Of a stretch of DNA of 64,000 nt, positions 11,401-25,800 are shown piece after piece (the first letter of the stretch is position 1; the number at the start of each line of letters is the position of its first letter). The translations under genes and the position numbers were made by a program. Below the pieces are notes generated by a model. That model saw only the letters and a program-made list of their open reading frames with translations. It was not told the origin of the DNA and made no database searches. This DNA comes from Aplectana chamaeleonis (taxonomy: Eukaryota; Nematoda; Chromadorea; Rhabditida; Cosmocercidae): positions 1 through 64,000 of the forward strand of contig JAPDOI010001335.1 of the NCBI GenBank assembly GCA_029168955.1. The letters are read 5' to 3'.

Positions 11401-13800
11401 ACTCTTCCTACGGCGTCCGGCGCACTCTCATTTGGGTCCCGCACACTTTGCTACGGCGTCCGGCGCACTCTCGACTTGGGTCCTGCACATCTTTCTACGG
11501 CGTTCTGCGCACACTCCCACTTTGGGTCCCGCACACTTTCTACGGCGTCCGACGCATACCTCCTCATTTGGGTCCGCACACACTTTCTACGGCGTTCTGC
11601 GCACTCTCATTTGGGTCCCGCCCTCTTCCCTACGGCGTCCGGCGCACTCTCACTTTGGGTCCCGCACACTCTTCCTACGGCGTCCGGAGCACTCTCATTT
11701 GGAGTCCCACGCACACTTTCTACGGCGTCCGAGAGCGCACTCCGCCACTCTGGGTCCCGCACACTTTCTACGGCATGCGTCCGGCGCACTCTCATTTGGG
11801 TACCGCACACTTCTGCGAAGCGTCCGGCGCACTCTCACTTTGGGTCCCGCACACTTTCTGCGGCGTCCGGCGCACTCGCATTTGCGTCCCGCACGCACTT
11901 TCTACGGCGTCCGGCGCACTCTCATTTGGGTCCCGCACACTTTCTGACGGCGTCCGACGTACTTTTGTTCCTGGGTCACACACACACTTTATACGGCGTT
12001 CTGCGCACTCTCATTTAGCGTCCCGCACACTCTTCCTACGGCGTCCGGCGCATCGCTCTCATTTGGGTTCCGCCCTCTTCCTACGGCGTCCGGCGCACCT
12101 GCTCATTTGGGTCCCGCACACTTTCTACGGCGTCCGGCGCACTCCTACTGGGATCCCGCTCACTTCCTACGGCGTCCGGTGCACTCCCACTTGCGTCCCG
12201 CACACTTTCTACGGCGTCCGGTGCACTCTCATTTGGGTCCCGCAGTCTCTTCCTACGGCGTCCGGCTATCACTCCCATTTGGAGTCCCGCACACTTTCTA
12301 CGGCGTCCGGCGCACTCTCATTTTGGGTCCCGCACACTTCCCTGCGGCGTCCGGATGCACTCTCATTTGGGTCCACGCACACTTTCTACGGCGTTCGGCG
12401 CACTCCCACTCTGGATCCCGGCATGCACTTTCTACGGCCATGTCCGGCGCACTTCCATTTGGGTCCCGCACCTCTTCCTACGGCGTCCGGCGCTACTCTC
12501 ATTTGGGTCCCGCACACTTTCTACGGCGTTCGGCGCCACTCTCATTTGGGTCCCGCACACTTTCTACGGCGTCCGGCGCACTCCCACTTGGATCCGCAAA
12601 CTTTCTGCCAATACCATGCGTCCGGCGCACTCCCACTTGGATCCCACGCACACTTTCTACGGCGTCCGGAGCACTCTCATTTGGGTCCCGCACACTTTCG
12701 GCGTCACGGCGCCTCCCATTGAGGCTGCACACTCCTACCGCGGATCCCGCACACTTTCTACGGCGTCCGGCGCACTCCCACTGGGATCCCGCATACTTCC
12801 TACGGCGTCCGGCGCACTCCCACTTGGGTCCCGCACACTTCCTACTGGCGTCCGGCGCACTCATTTGGGTCCCGCCATACTTTCTTCCTACGGCGTCCGG
12901 CGCTACTCCCACTCTGTCCCTGCACACTTTCTACGGCGTCCGGCGCACTCTCACTTGGGTCACCGCACACTTTCTACGGCGTTCTGCGCACACTTCCATT
13001 TGGGTCCCGCACACTTTCTCTCACGGCGTCCGACGCACTCCCCACTTTGTTTGGGTCAACCTGCACACTCCCACTGATGTCCTGCACACTTTCTACGGCG
13101 TCCGGCGCACTCTCATTTGGGTCCCGCCCTCTTCCTACGGCGCGTCCGGGCGCTATACTCTCTCATTTGGGTCCCGCACACACTTTCTACGGCGTCCGGC
13201 GCACTCTCATTTGGGTCCCGCACACTTTCACGGCTTTCTGCGTGCACTCCCACTTGGATCCCGCTCACTTTTACGGCGTCCGGGCCACGGCTGCACATTT
13301 TGTTTGCGTCCCGCACACTTACGGCGTCCAGTGCGTACACTCTCATTTGATCCCGCCTCTTCCTACGTGGCGTCCGGCGCACTCTACTTGATCCTGCACT
13401 TACGGCGTCCCGCCACACTTCATTGATCCCTACGATGGCGTCCGGCGCACCCCCACTCTGATCCCATACTCCCACGGTATGTCCGGCGCACTCTCATTTG
13501 GGTCCCGCACACCTCTACGGCGTCCGGCGGCGTACTCCATTTGGGTCCCGCACACTTTCTCACGGCGTCCGGCGCCACACTCATTTGGGTCCTGCCTCTT
13601 CCTACTGGCGTCCGGAGCACTCTCATTTGGGTCCCGCACACTTTCTACGGCGTCCGGCGCACTCGCACTTGGGTCCCGCACACTTTCTTCGGCGTTCTGC
13701 GCACGCCCATTTGCCAGGTCCCGCACACTTTCTCTACGGCGTCCGACGATACACTCACTTGGGATCACACGCACACTTTCTACGGGCGTTCTGCGCACTC
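5436..13800. other. Indel-rich left third of the array
   Basis: Almost every 42-bp unit here carries one or more inserted or deleted bases (for example around 8160-8290 and 13030-13420), mostly single-base insertions. To the right of about 13800 units are nearly always exactly 42 bp. Substitution variants are the same as in the clean part. This looks more like unpolished long-read sequence used to fill a gap than biological decay. Confidence 0.6.
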
Positions 13801-16800
13801 TCATTTGGGTCCCGCCCTCTTCCTACGGCGTCCGGCGCACTCTCATTTGGTTCCCGCCCTCTTCCTACGGCGTCCGGCGCACTCTCATTTGGGTCCCGCA
13901 CACTTTCTACGGCGTCCGGCGCACTCCCACTTGGATCCCGCTCACTACCTACGGCGTCCGGTGCACTCCCACTTGCGTCCCGCACACTTTCTACGGCGTC
14001 CAGTGCACTCTCATTTGGATCCCGCCCTCTTCCTACGGCGTCCGGCGCACTCCCACTTGGATCCCGCACACTTTCTACGGCGTCCGGCTCACTCCCACTT
14101 GAATCCCGCACACTTCCTACGGCGTCCGGCGCACTCTCATTTGGGTCCCGCCCTCTTCCTACGGCGTCCGGCGCACTCCCACTTGGGTCACGCACACTTT
14201 CTCTGGCGTCCGGCGCACTCTCATTTGGGTCCCGCACACTTTATACGGCGCCCGGCGCACTCTCATTTGGGTCCCGCACAGTTTCTACGGCGTCCGGCTC
14301 ACTCCCACTTGAATCCCGCACACTTCCTACGGCGTCCGGCGCACTCCCACTTGGGTCCCGCACACTTTCTACGGCGTCCGACGCACTCCCACTTGGATCC
14401 CGCACACTTTCTACGGCGTCCGGCGCACTCTCATTTGGGTCCCGCACACTTTCTACGGCGTCCGGCGCACTCCCATTTGCGTCCCACACACTTTCTACGG
14501 CGTCCGGTGCACTCTCATTTGGGTCCCGCACACTTTCTACGGCGTCCGGCGCACTCTCATTTGCTTCCCACACCCTTTCTAAGGCGTCCGGCGCACTCTC
14601 ATTTGGGTCTCGCACACTTTCTACGGCGTTCTGCGCACACCCATTTGTGTCCCGCACACTTTCTACGGCGTCCGGCGCACTCCACTTGGATCCCGCACAC
14701 TTCCTACGGCGTCCGGCGCACTCCCACTCTGGGTCCCGCACACTTTCTACGGCGTCCGGCGCACTCTCACTTGGGTCCCGCCCTTCTTCTACGGCGTCCG
14801 GCGCACTCTCATTTGGGTCCCGCACACTTTCTACGGCGTCCGGCGCACTCTCATTTGGGTCCCGCGCACTTTCTACGGCGTCCGGCGCACTCCCACTTGG
14901 GTCCCGCACACTTTCTACGGCGTCCGGCGCACTCCCACTTGGGTCCCGCAGACTTTCTTACGGCGTCCGGCGCACTCTCATTTGGGTCCCGCACACTTTC
15001 TACGGCGTCCGGCGCACTCTCATTTGGGTCCCGCACACTTTCTACGGCGTTCTGCGCACACCATTTGGGTCCCGCACACTTTCTTACGGCGTCCGGCGCA
15101 CTTTTGTTTGGATCCCGCTCACTTTATACGGCGTCCAGTGCACTCTCATTTGGGTCCCGCACACTTTCTACGGCGTCCAGTGCACTCTCATTTGGGTCCC
15201 GCACACTTTCTACGGCGTCCAGTGCACTCTCATTTGGGTCCCGCACACTTTCTACGGCGTCCAGTGCACTCTCATTTGGGTCCCGCACACTTTCTACGGC
15301 GTCCGGCGCACTCCCACTTGATCCCGCTCACTTTCTGCGGCGTCCGGCGCACTCTCATTTGGGTCCCGCACACTTTCTACGGCGTCCAGCGCACTCTCAT
15401 TTGGATCCTGCCCTCTTCCTACGGCGTCCGGCACACTCCCACTTGGATCCCGCACACTTTCTACGGCGTCCGGCGCACTCCCACTTGGATCCCGCACACT
15501 TTTTACGGCGTCCGGCGCACTCCCACTTGGGTCCCGCACACTTCCTACGGCGTCCGGCGCACTCTCATTTGGGTCCCGCCCTTTTCCTACGGCGTCCGGC
15601 GCACTCTCATTTGGGTCCCGCACACTTTCTACGGCGTTCTGCGCACTCTCATTTGGGTCCCGCACACTTTCTACGGCTTTCTGCGCACACCGGCATTTGG
15701 GTCGCGGCGTTCGACGTACTTTCATTTGGGTCACACACACACTTTATACGGCGTCCGGCGCACTCTCATTTGGGTCCCGCCTCTTCCTACGGCGTCCGGC
15801 GCACTCTCATTTGGGTCCCGCACACTTCCTACGGCGTCCGGCGCACTCTCATTTGGGTCCCGCACACTTTCTACGGCGTCCGGCGCACTCTCATTTGGGT
15901 CCCGCACACTTTCTACGGCGTCCGGCGCACTCCCACTTGGATCCCGCTCACTACCTACGGCGTCCGGTGCACTCCCACTTGCGTCCCGCACACTTTCTAC
16001 GGCGTCCAGTGCACTCTCATTTGGATCCCGCCTCTTCCTACGGCGTCCGGCGCACTCCCACTCTGGATCCCGCACACTTTCTACGGCGTCCGGCGCACTC
16101 CCACTTGGATCCCGCACACTTTCTACGGCGTCCGGCGCACTCCCACTTGGATCCCGCATACTTCCTACGGCGTCCGGCGCACTCTCATTTGGGTCCCGCC
16201 CTCTTCCTACGGCGTCCGGCGCACTCTCATTTGGGTCCCGCACACTTTCTACGGCGTCCGGCGCACTCTCATTTGGGTCCCGCACACTTTCTACGGCGTT
16301 CTGCGCACACCCATTTGGGTCCCGCACACTTTTTACGGCGTCCGACGTACTTTTGTTTGGGCCCCGCACACTTTCTACGGCGTCCGGCGCACTCCCACTT
16401 GGATCCCGCACACTTTCTACGGCGTCCGGGGCACTCTCATTTGGGTCCCGCACACTTTCTACGGCGTTCGGCGCACTCTAATTTGGGTCCCGCACACTTT
16501 CTACGGGGTCCGGCGCACTCCCACTTGGATCCCGCACACTTTTTACGGCGTCCGGCGCACTTTTGTTTGGGTCACACACACACTTTATACGGCGTTCTGC
16601 GCACTCTCATTTGGGTCCCGCCCACTTTCTACGGCGTCCGGCGCACTCTCATTTGGTTCCCGCCCTCTTCCTACGACGTCCGGCACACTCCCACTTGGGT
16701 CCCGCACACTTTCTACGGCGTCCGGCGCACTCTCATTTGGATCCCGCACACTTCATACGGCGTCCGGCACACTCTCATTTGGGTCCCGCCCACTTCCTAC

Positions 16801-19800
16801 GGCGTCCGGCGCACTTTTATTTGGGTCCCGCACACTTTCTACGGCGTCCGGCGCACTCTCATATGGGTCCTTCACACTTCCTACGGCGTCCGGCGCACTC
16901 CCACTTGCGTCCCGCACACTTTCTACGGCGTCCGGCGCACTCCCACTTGCATCCCGCACACTTTCTACGGCGTTCGGCGCACTCTCATTTGGGGCCCCCA
17001 CACTTTCTACGGCGTTCTGCGCACCCCCATTTGGGTCCCGCACACTTTCTACGGCGTCCGGCGCACTCTCATTCGGGTCCCGCATACTTTCTACGGCGTC
17101 CGGCGCACTCCCACTTGGATCATACACACTTTCTACGGCGGCCGGCGCACCCACTTGGGTCCCGCACACTTTCTACGGCGTCCGGCGCACTCCTCATTTG
17201 GGTCCCGCACACTTTCTACGGCGTCCGGCGCACTCCCACTTGGATCCCGCTCACTACCTACGGCGTCCGGTGCACTCCCACTTGCGTCCCGCACACTTTC
17301 TACGGCGTCCTGCGCACTCTCATTTGGATCCTGCCCTCTTCCTACGGCGTCCGGCGCACTCTCATTTGGATCCCGCACACTTTCTACGGCGTCCGGCGCA
17401 CTCTCATTTGGGTCCCGCCCTCTTCCTACGGCGTCCGGAGCACTCTCATTTGGGTCCCGCACACTTTCTACGGCGTCCGGCGCACTCCCACGTGGATCCC
17501 GGCACACTTTCTACGGCGTCCGGCGCACTCTCATTTGGGTCCCGCCCTCTTCCTACGGCGTCCGGCGCACTCTCATTTGGGTCCCGCACTTTTTCTACGG
17601 CGTCCGGCGCACTCTCATTTGGGTCCCGCACACTTTTTGCGGCTTCCGGCGCACTCCCACTTGGATCCCGCACACTTTCTACGGCGTCTTGCGCACTCCC
17701 ACTTAGATCCCGCACACTTTCTACGGCGTCCGGCGCACTCACTCATTTGGGTCCCGCACACTTCCTACGGCGTCCGGCGCACTCTCATTTGGGTCCCGCA
17801 CACTTTCTACGGCGTCCGGCGCACTCTCATTTGGGTCCCGCACACTTTCTACGGCGTTCTGCGCACACCCATTTGGGTCCCGCACACTTTCTACGGCGTC
17901 CGACGCACTTTTGTTTGGGTCCACACACTTTATACGGCGTTCTGCGCACTCTCATTTGGGTCCCGCACACTTCCTACGGCGTCCGGCGCACTCTCATTTG
18001 GGTCCCGCACACTTTCTACGGCGTCCGGCGCACTCTCATTTGGGTCCCGCACACTTTCTACGGCTTTCTGCGCACACCCATTTGGGTCCCGCACTTTTTT
18101 ACGGCGTGCGAAGCACTTTTGTTTGGGTCCCGCACACTTTCTACGGCGTTCTGCGCACTCTCATTTGGGATCCCGCACACTTTCTACGGCGTCCGGCGCA
18201 CTCTCATTTGGGTCCCGCCACACTTCCTACGGCGTCCGGAGCACTCTCATTTGGGTCCCGCACACTTTTTACGGCGTCCGGCGCACTCCCACTTGGATCC
18301 GCACACTTTCTACGGCGTCCGGCGCACTCTCATTTGGGTCCCGCCCACTTTCCTACGGCGTCCGGCGCACCTCTCATTTGGATCCCGCACACTTTCTACG
18401 GCGTCCGGCACACTCTCATTTGGGTCCCGCACACTTTCTACGGCGTCCGGCGCACTCCCACTTGGATCCTGCACACTTTTACGGCGCCCGGCCCACACCC
18501 ACTTGGGTCCCGCACACTTTCTCCGGCGTCCGGCGCCCTCTCATTTGGGTCCCGCACACTTTCTACGGCGTCCGGCGCACTCTCATTTGGGTCCCGCTCA
18601 CTACCTACGGCTTCCGGTGCACTCCACTTAGCGTCCCGCACACTTTCTACGGCGTCCAGTGCACTCTCATTTGGATCCCGCCACTCTTCCTACGGCGTCC
18701 GGCGCACTCCACTTGGAACCCGAACACTTTCTACGGCGTCCGGCGCACTCTCATTTGGGTCCCGCCCTCTTCCTACGGCGTCCCGCGCACTCCCACTTGG
18801 ATCCCACACACGTTTTACGGCGTCCGGCGCACTCCCACTTGGATCCCACACACATTCTATGGCGTCCGGCGCACTCTCATTTGGGTCTCGCACAATTTCT
18901 ACGGCGTCCGGCGCACTCTCATTTGGGTCCCGCACACTTTCTACGGCGTCCGGAGCACTCTCATTTGGGTCCCACACACTTTCTACGGCGTCCGGCGCAC
19001 TCCCACTTGGGCCCGCACACTTTCTACGGCGTCCGTCGCACGCCACTTAGGGATCCCGCACACTTCCTACGGCGTCCGGCGCACCCACTTGGGGCCCGCA
19101 CACTTACTACGGCGTCCGGCGCACTCTCATTTTGGTCCCGCCCTCTTCCTACGGCGTCCGGAGCACTCTCTCATTTGGGTCCCGCACACTTTCTACGGCG
19201 TCCGGCGCACTCTCATTTGGGTCCCGCACACTTTCTACGGCGTCCGGCGCACTCCCATTTGGGTCCCGCACACTTTTTACGGCGTCCGGCGCACTTTTGT
19301 TTGGGTCACACACACACTTTATACGGCGTCCGGCGCACTCTTATTTGGGTCCCACACACTTACTACGGCGTTCTGCGCACTCTCATGTGGGCCCCGCACA
19401 CTTTTACGGCGTCCGGCGCACTTTCGTTTGGATCTCGCACACTTTCTACGGCGTCCGGCCTACTGCCACTTGGGTCCCGTACAATTCTTACGGCGTCCGA
19501 CGCACTTTTGTTTGGGTTCCGCACACTTTCTACGGCGTCCGGCGTACTGCCACTTGGGTACCGTACAATTCCTACGGCATCCGACGCTTTTTCGTTTGGG
19601 TCCCGCACACTTTCTACGGCATACGGAGCACACTCATTTGGGTCTCGCACACTTTCTACGGCGTCCGGCGCACTCTCATTTGAGTCCCACACACTTTCTA
19701 CGGCGTCCGGCGCACTCCCACTTGGATCCCGCTCACTACCTACGGCGTCCGGTGCACTCCCACTTGCGTCCCGCACACTTTCTACGGCGTCCAGTGCACT

Positions 19801-22800
19801 CTCATTTGGGTCCCGCACACTTCCTACGGCGTCCGGCGCACTCTCATTTGGGTCCCGCCCTCTTCCTACGGCGTCCGGAGCACTCTCATTTGGGTCCCGC
19901 ACACTTTCTACGGCGTCCGGCGCACTCGCACTTGGATCCCGCACACTTTCTACGGCGTCCGGCGCACTCCCACTTGGGTCCCGCACACTTTCTACGGCGT
20001 CCGGCGCACTCTCATTTGGATCCCGCACACTTCCTACGGCGTCCGGCGCACTCCCACTTGGGTCCCGGCACACTTTCTACGGCGTCCGGCGCACTCATTG
20101 GGTCCCGCACACTTTCTACGGCGTCCGGCGCACTCTCATTTGGGTCCCGCACACTTTCTACGGCGTCCGACGCACTCCCACGTTAGGATCCCGCACACTT
20201 TCTACGGCGTCCGGCGCACTCTCGTTTGGGTCTCGCACACTTTCTACGGCGTCCGGCGCACTGTCATTTGGGTCCCGCACACTTTCTACGGCGTCCGGCA
20301 CACTCTCATTTGGGTCCCGCACACTTTCTACGGCGTCCGGCGCACTCTCATTTGGGTCCCGCACACTTTCTACGGCGTCCGGCGCACTCCCACTTGGATC
20401 CCGCACACTTTCTACGGCGTCCGGAGCACTCTCATTTGGGTCCCGCACACTTTCTACGGCGTCCGGCGCACTCCCACTTGGATCCCGCACACTTTCTACG
20501 GCGTTCGGTGCACTCTCATTTGGGTCCCGCACACTTTCTACGGCGTCCGGCGCACTCTCATTTGGGTCCCGCCCTCTTCCTACGGCGTCCGGCGCACTCT
20601 CATTTGGGTCCCGCACACTTTCTACGGCGTCCGGCGCACTCTCATTTGGGTCCCGCACACTTTCTACGGCGTCCGGCGCACTCCCACTTGGATCCCGCAC
20701 ACTTCCTACGGCGTCCGGCGCACTCCCACTTGGGTCCCGCACACTTTCTACGGCGTCCGGCGCACTCTCATTTGGGTCCCGCACACTTTCTACGGCGTCC
20801 GGCGCACTCTCATTTGGGTCCCGCACACTTTCTACGGCGTCCGGCGCACTCCCACTTGGATCCCGCTCACTACCTACGGCGTCCGGTGCACTCCCACTTG
20901 CGTCCCGCACACTTTCTACGGCGTCCAGTGCACTCTCATTTGGATCCCGCCCTCTTCCTACGGCGTCCGGCGCACTCCCACTTGGATCCCGCACACTTTC
21001 TACGGCGTCCGGCGCACTCTCATTTGGGTCCCGCCCTCTTCCTACGGCGTCCGGAGCACTCTCATTTGGGTCCCGCACACTTTTTACGGCGTCCGAAGCA
21101 CTCCCACGTGGATCCCGCACACTTTCTACGGCGTCCGGCGCACTCTCATTTGGGTCCCGCCCTCTTCCTACGGCGTCCGGCGCACTCTCATTTGTGTCCC
21201 GCACACTTTCTACGGCGTCCGGAGCACTCTCATTTGGGTCCCGCACACTTTCTACGGCGTCCGGCGCACTCCCACTTGGATCCCGCTCACTACCTACGGC
21301 GTCCGGTGCACTCCCACTTGCGTCCCGCACACTTTCTACGGCGTCCAGTGCACTCTCATTTGGATCCCGCCCTCTTCCTACGGCGTCCGGCGCACTCCCA
21401 CTTGGATCCCGCAAACTTTCTACGGCGTCCGGCGCACTCCCGCGGATCCCGCATACTTCCCTACGGCGTCCGGCGCACTCCCACTTGGGTCCCGCACACT
21501 TACTACGGCGTCCGGCGCACTCTCATTTGGGTCCCGCCCTCTTCCTACGGCGTCCGGCGCACTCTCATTTGGGTCCCGCACACTTTCTACGGCGTCCGGC
21601 GCACTCTCATTTGGGTCCCGCACACTTTCTACGGCGTTCTGCGCACTCCCATTTGGGTCCCGCACACTTCCTACGGCGTCCGACGTACTTTTGTTTGGGT
21701 CCACACACACTTTATACGGCGTTCTCCGCACTCTCATTTGGGTCCCGCCCTCTTCCTACGGCGTCCGGCGCACTCTCATTTGGGTCCCGCACACTTTCTA
21801 CGGCGTCCGGCGCACTCTCATTTGGGTCCCGCACACTTTCTACGGCTTTGCGCACACCCATTTGGGTCCCGCTCACTTTTTACGGCGTCCGACGTACTTT
21901 TGTTTGAGTCACACACACACTTTATACGGCGTTCTGCGCACTGTCATTTGGGTCCCGCACACTCTTCTTACGGCGTCCGGCGCACTCTCATTTGGGTCCC
22001 GCCCTCTTCCTACGGCGTCCGGAGCACTCTCATTTGGGTCCCGCACACTTTCTACGGCGTCCGGCGCACTCCCACTTGGGCCCCGCACACTTTCTACGGC
22101 ATACGGAGCACTCTCATTTGGGTCTCGCACACTTTCTAGGGCGCCCGGCGCACTCTCATTTGTGTCCCGCACACTTTCTACGGCGTCCGGAGCACTCTCA
22201 TTTGGGTCCCGCACACTTTCTACGGCGTCCGGCGCACTCCCACTTGGATCCCGCACACTTTCTACGGCGTTCGGCGCACTCTCATTTGGGTCCCGCACAC
22301 TTTCTACGGCGTCCGGCGCACTCTCATTTGGGTCCCGCCCTCTTCCTACGGCGTCCGGCGCACTCTCATTTGGGTCCCGCACACTTTCTACGGCGTCCGG
22401 CGCACTCTCATTTGGGTCCCGCACACTTTCAACGGCGTCCGGCGCACTCCCACTTTGGCCCCGCACACTTCCTACGGCGTCCGGGTACTCCCACTTGGGT
22501 CTCGCACACTTTCTACGGCGTCCGGCGCACTCTCATTTGGATCCCGCACACTTTCTACGGCGTCCGGCGCACTCTCACTTGGGTCCCGCACACTTTCTAC
22601 GGCGTCCGGCGCACTCCCACTTGGATCCCCCTCACTACCTACGGCGTCCGGTGCACTCCCACTTGCGTCCCCCACACTTTCTACGGCGTCCAGTGCACTC
22701 CTCATTTGGATCCCGCCCTCTTCCTACGGCGTCCGGCGCACTCCCATTTGGATCCCGCACACTTTCTACGGCATTCGGCGCACTCTCATTTGGGTCCCGC

Positions 22801-25800
22801 ACACTTTCTACGGCGTCCGGCGCACTCTCATTTGGGTCCCGCACACTTTCTACGGCGTCCGGAGCACTCTCATTTGGGTCCCGCCCTCTTCCTACGGCGT
22901 CCGGAGCACTCTCATTTGGGTCCCGCACACTTTCTACGGCGTCCGGCGCACTCTCATTTGGGTCCCGCACACTTTTTACGGCGTTCGGCGCATTCTCATT
23001 TGGGTCCCGCACACTTTCTACGGCGTCCGACGCACTCTCATTTGGGTCCCGCACACTTTCTACGGCGGCCGGCGCACTCCCACTTAGGTCCCGCCCACTT
23101 CCTATGGCGTTCGGCACTCTCATTTGGATCCCGCACACTTTCTACGGCGTCCGGCGCACTCTCATTTGGGTCCCGCACACTTTCTACGGCGTCCGGCGCA
23201 CTCCACTTGGATCCCGCACACTTCCTACGGCGTCCGGCGCACTCCCACTTGGGTCCCGCACACTTTCTACGGCGTCCGGCGCACTCTCATTTGGATCCCG
23301 CCCTCTTCCTACGGCGTCCGGCGCACTCTCATTTGGGTCCCGCACACTTTCTACGGCGTCCGGCGCACTCTCATTTGGGTCCCGCACACTTTCTACGGCG
23401 TCCGGCGCACTCTCATTTGGATCCCGCACACTTCCTACGGCGTCCGGTGCACTCCCACTCTGGGTCCCGCACACTTTCTACGGCGTCCGGCGCACTCTCA
23501 TTTGGGTCCCGCCCTTCCTACGGCGTCCGGCGCACTCTCATTTGGGTCCCGCAGACTTTCTACGGTGTCCAACGCACTCTCATTTGGGTCCCGCACGCTT
23601 TCTACGGCGTCCGGCACACTCCCACTTGGGTCCCGCACTCTTTCTACGGCGTCCGGCGCACTCTCAATTGGGTCCCGCCCTCTTCCTACGGCGTCCGGAG
23701 CACTCTCATTTGGGTCCCGCACACTTTCTACGGCGTTCGGCGCACTCGCACTTGGATCCCGCACCCTTTCCACGGCGTCCGGCGCACTCATTTGGGTCCC
23801 GCACACTTTCTACGGCGTCCGGCGCACTCTCATTTGGGTCCCGCACACTTCCTACGGCGTCCGGCGCACTCTCATTTGGGTCCCGCACACTTTCTACGGC
23901 GTCCGGCGCACTCTCATTTGGGTCCCGGCACACTTTCTACGGCGTCCGGCGCACTCTCATTTGGATCCCGCACACTTCCTACGGCGTCCGGAGCACTCTC
24001 ATTTGGGTCCCGCACACTTTCTACGGCGTCCGGCGCACTCTCATTTGGGTCCGCGCACACTTTCTACGGCGTCCGGCGCACTCTCATTTGGGTCCCGCAC
24101 ACTTTCTACGGCGTCCGGCGCACTCTCATTTGGATCCCGCCCACTTCCTACGGCGTCCGGCACACTCCCACTTGGGTCCCGCACACTTTCTACGGCGTCC
24201 GGCGCACTCTCACTTGGATCCCGCACTCTTCCTACGGCGTCCGGCGCACTTCCACTTGGATCCCGCACACTTTCTACGGCGTCCGGCGCACTCCCATGTG
24301 GGTCCCGCACACTTTCTACGGCGTTCGGCGCACTCTCATTTGGGTCCCGCACACTTTCTACGGCGTCCGGCACACTCCCACTTGGATCCCGCACACTTTC
24401 TACGGCGTCCGGAGCACTCTCACTTGGGTCCCGCCCTCTTCCTACGGCGTCCGGCGCACTCTCACTTGGGTCCCGCACACTTTTTACGGCGTCCGGCGCA
24501 CTCTCATTTGGGTCCCGCACACTTTCTACGGCGTCCGGCTCACTCCCACTTGAATCCCGCACACTTTCTACGGCGTCCGGCGCACTCCCACTTGGATCCC
24601 GCTCACTACCTACGGCGTCCGGCGCACTCTCATTTGGGTCCCGCCCTCTTCCTACGGCGTCCGGAGCACTCTCATTTGGGTCCCGCACACTTTCTACGGC
24701 GTCCGGCGCACTCGCACTTGGATCCCGCACACTTTCTACGGCGTTCTGCGCACGCCCGTTAGGGTCCCGCACACTTTCTACGGCGTCCGACGTACTTTGT
24801 TTGGGTCCCACACACTTTATACGGCGTTCCGGCGCACTCTCATTTGGGTCCCGCCCTCTTCCTACGGCGTCCGGCGCACTCTCATTTGGATCCCACACTT
24901 TCTATGGCGTCCGCGCACTCTCATTTGGGTCCCGCACACTTTCTACAGCGTCCGGCGCACTCCCACTTGGGTCCCCGCACACTTTCTATGGCGTCCGGCG
25001 CACTCTCATTTGGGTCCCACACACTTTCTACGGCGTCCGGCCCACTCTCATTTGGTTCCCGCACACTTTCTACGGCGTCCGGCGCACTCTCATTTGGGTC
25101 CCGCAGACTTTCTACGGCGTCCGGCGCACTCTAATTTAGGCCCCGCTCACTTTCTACGGCGTCCGGTGCACTCCCACTTGGATCCCACACACGTTCTACG
25201 GCGTCCGGCGCACTCTCATTTGGATCCCACACACGTTCTACGGCGTCCGGCGCACTCTCATTTAGGCCCCGCACACTTTCTACGGCGTCCGGCGCACTCT
25301 CATTTGGGTCCCGCACACTTTCTACGGCGTCCGGGCACTCCCACTTGGGTCCCGCACACTTTCTACGGCGTCCGGCGCACTCTCATTTGGGTCCCGCACA
25401 CTTTCTACGGCGTCCGGCGCACTCTCATTTGGGTCCCGCACACTTTCTACGGCGTCCGGCGCACTCTCATTTGGGTCCCGCACACTTTCTACGGCGTCCG
25501 GCGCACTCTCATTTGGGTCCCGCACACTTTATACGGCATCCAGCGCTCTCCCACTTGGATCCCGCACACTTCCTACGGCGTCCGGCGCACTCTCACTTGG
25601 GTCCCGCACACTTTCCATGGCGTCCGGTGCACTCTCACTTGGGTCCCGCGCACTTTCTACGGCGTCCAGCGCACTCCCACTTGGGTCCCACACAATTTCT
25701 AAGGCGTCCGGTGCACTCCCACTTGCGTCCCGCACACTTTCTACGGCGTCCAGTGCACTCCCACTTGCGTCCCGCACACTTTCTACGGCGTCCAGTGCAC

